From: Sphaerochaeta sp.
GTDB taxonomy: Bacteria > Spirochaetota > Spirochaetia > Sphaerochaetales > Sphaerochaetaceae
Assembly: GCA_023228445.1 (NCBI GenBank)
Contig: JALOBD010000090.1
Location: forward strand, 1-9,007
Reading direction: 5' to 3'
DNA: 9,007 nt
Below the pieces are notes generated by a model. It was not told the DNA's origin. It worked only from the letters and a program-made list of their open reading frames with translations, and ran no database searches. The position numbers and the translations under genes were made by a program. Of the stretch, positions 8,756-9,007 are shown piece by piece. Positions within the stretch are counted from its first letter, which is position 1, and each line of letters begins with the position of its first letter.

Positions 8756-8765
8756 GGTAGCTGTC

Positions 8766-8794
8766 ATTCTATCGGGCGGTGGCTGCTGCTGCAA
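8766..8794 (-). promoter_or_regulatory. Candidate sigma70 promoter for the ABC-F gene
   Basis: On the minus strand TTGCAG (8789-8794) and TAGAAT (8766-8771) are separated by exactly 17 bp. The -10 matches consensus at 5 of 6 positions, while the -35 matches only in TTG. The predicted start, about 8759, lies downstream of the rrn terminator and just upstream of the AAGGAG leader ribosome binding site. It would give a leader of about 130 nt before the ABC-F ATG. Confidence 0.5.
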
Positions 8795-8833
8795 GGAGTG
8801 CATCGTGCCCTCTCTGTGATACAGCGGCCGGGC

Positions 8834-8871
8834 AAACCAAAAACCAAGCCACCCGTGACGGATGGCTTGGT
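8834..8871 (-). terminator. Intrinsic terminator of the rRNA operon
   Basis: On the minus strand, ACCAAGCCATCCG and CGGGTGGCTTGGT form a 13-bp stem (one G-U pair) around a TCA loop (8843-8871). The stem runs straight into a T-rich tract (TTTTTGGTTT). It lies 17 bp after the 5S 3' end and is oriented to stop rrn transcription before the ABC-F leader. An extra T7 run (8879-8885) directly after the 5S helix may act as a first pause site. Confidence 0.88.
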
Positions 8872-8888
8872 GGTGTTGAAAAAAAGAG

Positions 8889-9002
8889 GGCCCGGCGGCT
8901 ACCTACTCTCCCGCAGATCTGCAGTACCATCGGCGTGAGGGTGCTTAACTGCCGTGTTCGAGATGGGAACGGGTGTGTCCACCCTGCTGTGGCCACCGGG
9001 CC
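8889..9002 (-). rRNA. rrf: 5S ribosomal RNA
   Basis: The minus strand carries a complete 5S rRNA of about 114 nt. The terminal helix I is visible as GGCCCGGTGGC at the 5' end pairing over 11 bp with GCCGCCGGGCC at the 3' end. Conserved internal blocks include CCCGTTCCCATCTCGAACACG (loop B/helix III region, 5' to 3' within the first half), AGTTAAGC, CGCCGATGGTACTG and GGGAGAGTAGGTAGC. Ends are set by helix I and may differ by a few nucleotides. It is followed by the rrn terminator. The 23S gene is expected upstream, beyond the right edge of the window. Confidence 0.97.
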
Positions 9003-9007
9003 GGCCG

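Overview
This window looks like ordinary bacterial chromosome with moderately high GC genes, ending at the 3' end of a ribosomal RNA operon. Every large gene can be assigned to a known family. The set (AsnA-type asparagine synthetase, ExoA-type exonuclease III, TypA/BipA, a FucP-like transporter, a GH1 beta-glucosidase) fits an anaerobic carbohydrate fermenter. Overall protein character suggests Spirochaetota, perhaps a Sphaerochaeta relative. That placement is inference from protein style only; nothing here proves it, and a Firmicutes-type origin is not excluded.

Layout from left to right: (1) a GH1 beta-glucosidase on the minus strand (10-1338), preceded by a very AT-rich control region dense in small palindromes and direct repeats (about 1393-1500). 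(2) A HAD-family phosphatase of the YihX type, minus strand (1488-2105), divergent from (3) asnA (2196-3230) and xth/exoA (3239-3991), which form a tight plus-strand operon with an 8-bp gap. (4) typA/bipA (3976-5811, minus) converges on xth, and the two coding regions overlap by 16 bp. (5) An MFS transporter (5808-6995, minus) lies directly upstream of typA and shares an ATGA stop/start overlap with it. (6) An ABC-F ATPase (7098-8630, minus). (7) A leader of about 130 nt upstream of the ABC-F gene (8631-8760) with two tiny overlapping ORFs, a strong hairpin and a plausible sigma70 promoter. (8) A strong intrinsic terminator (8834-8871) and the 5S rRNA gene (8889-9002, minus), the last gene of an rrn operon that continues beyond the right edge.

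The right half, 5S to typA, is all on the minus strand and translation-related at both ends: rRNA, an ABC-F factor expected to act on the ribosome, and a ribosome-binding GTPase. The MFS transporter sits between them and is translationally coupled to typA. The left half is nitrogen and carbon metabolism (asparagine synthesis, beta-glucoside hydrolysis, small phosphate-ester hydrolysis) plus DNA repair.

I did not find a clearly new biological system. The best candidates for a second look are the uORF/hairpin leader of the ABC-F gene, which resembles ribosome-mediated attenuation of ABC-F resistance genes, the unassigned ABC-F itself, the repeat cluster in front of the beta-glucosidase, and the convergent overlapping xth/typA ends with a hairpin spanning both stop codons.
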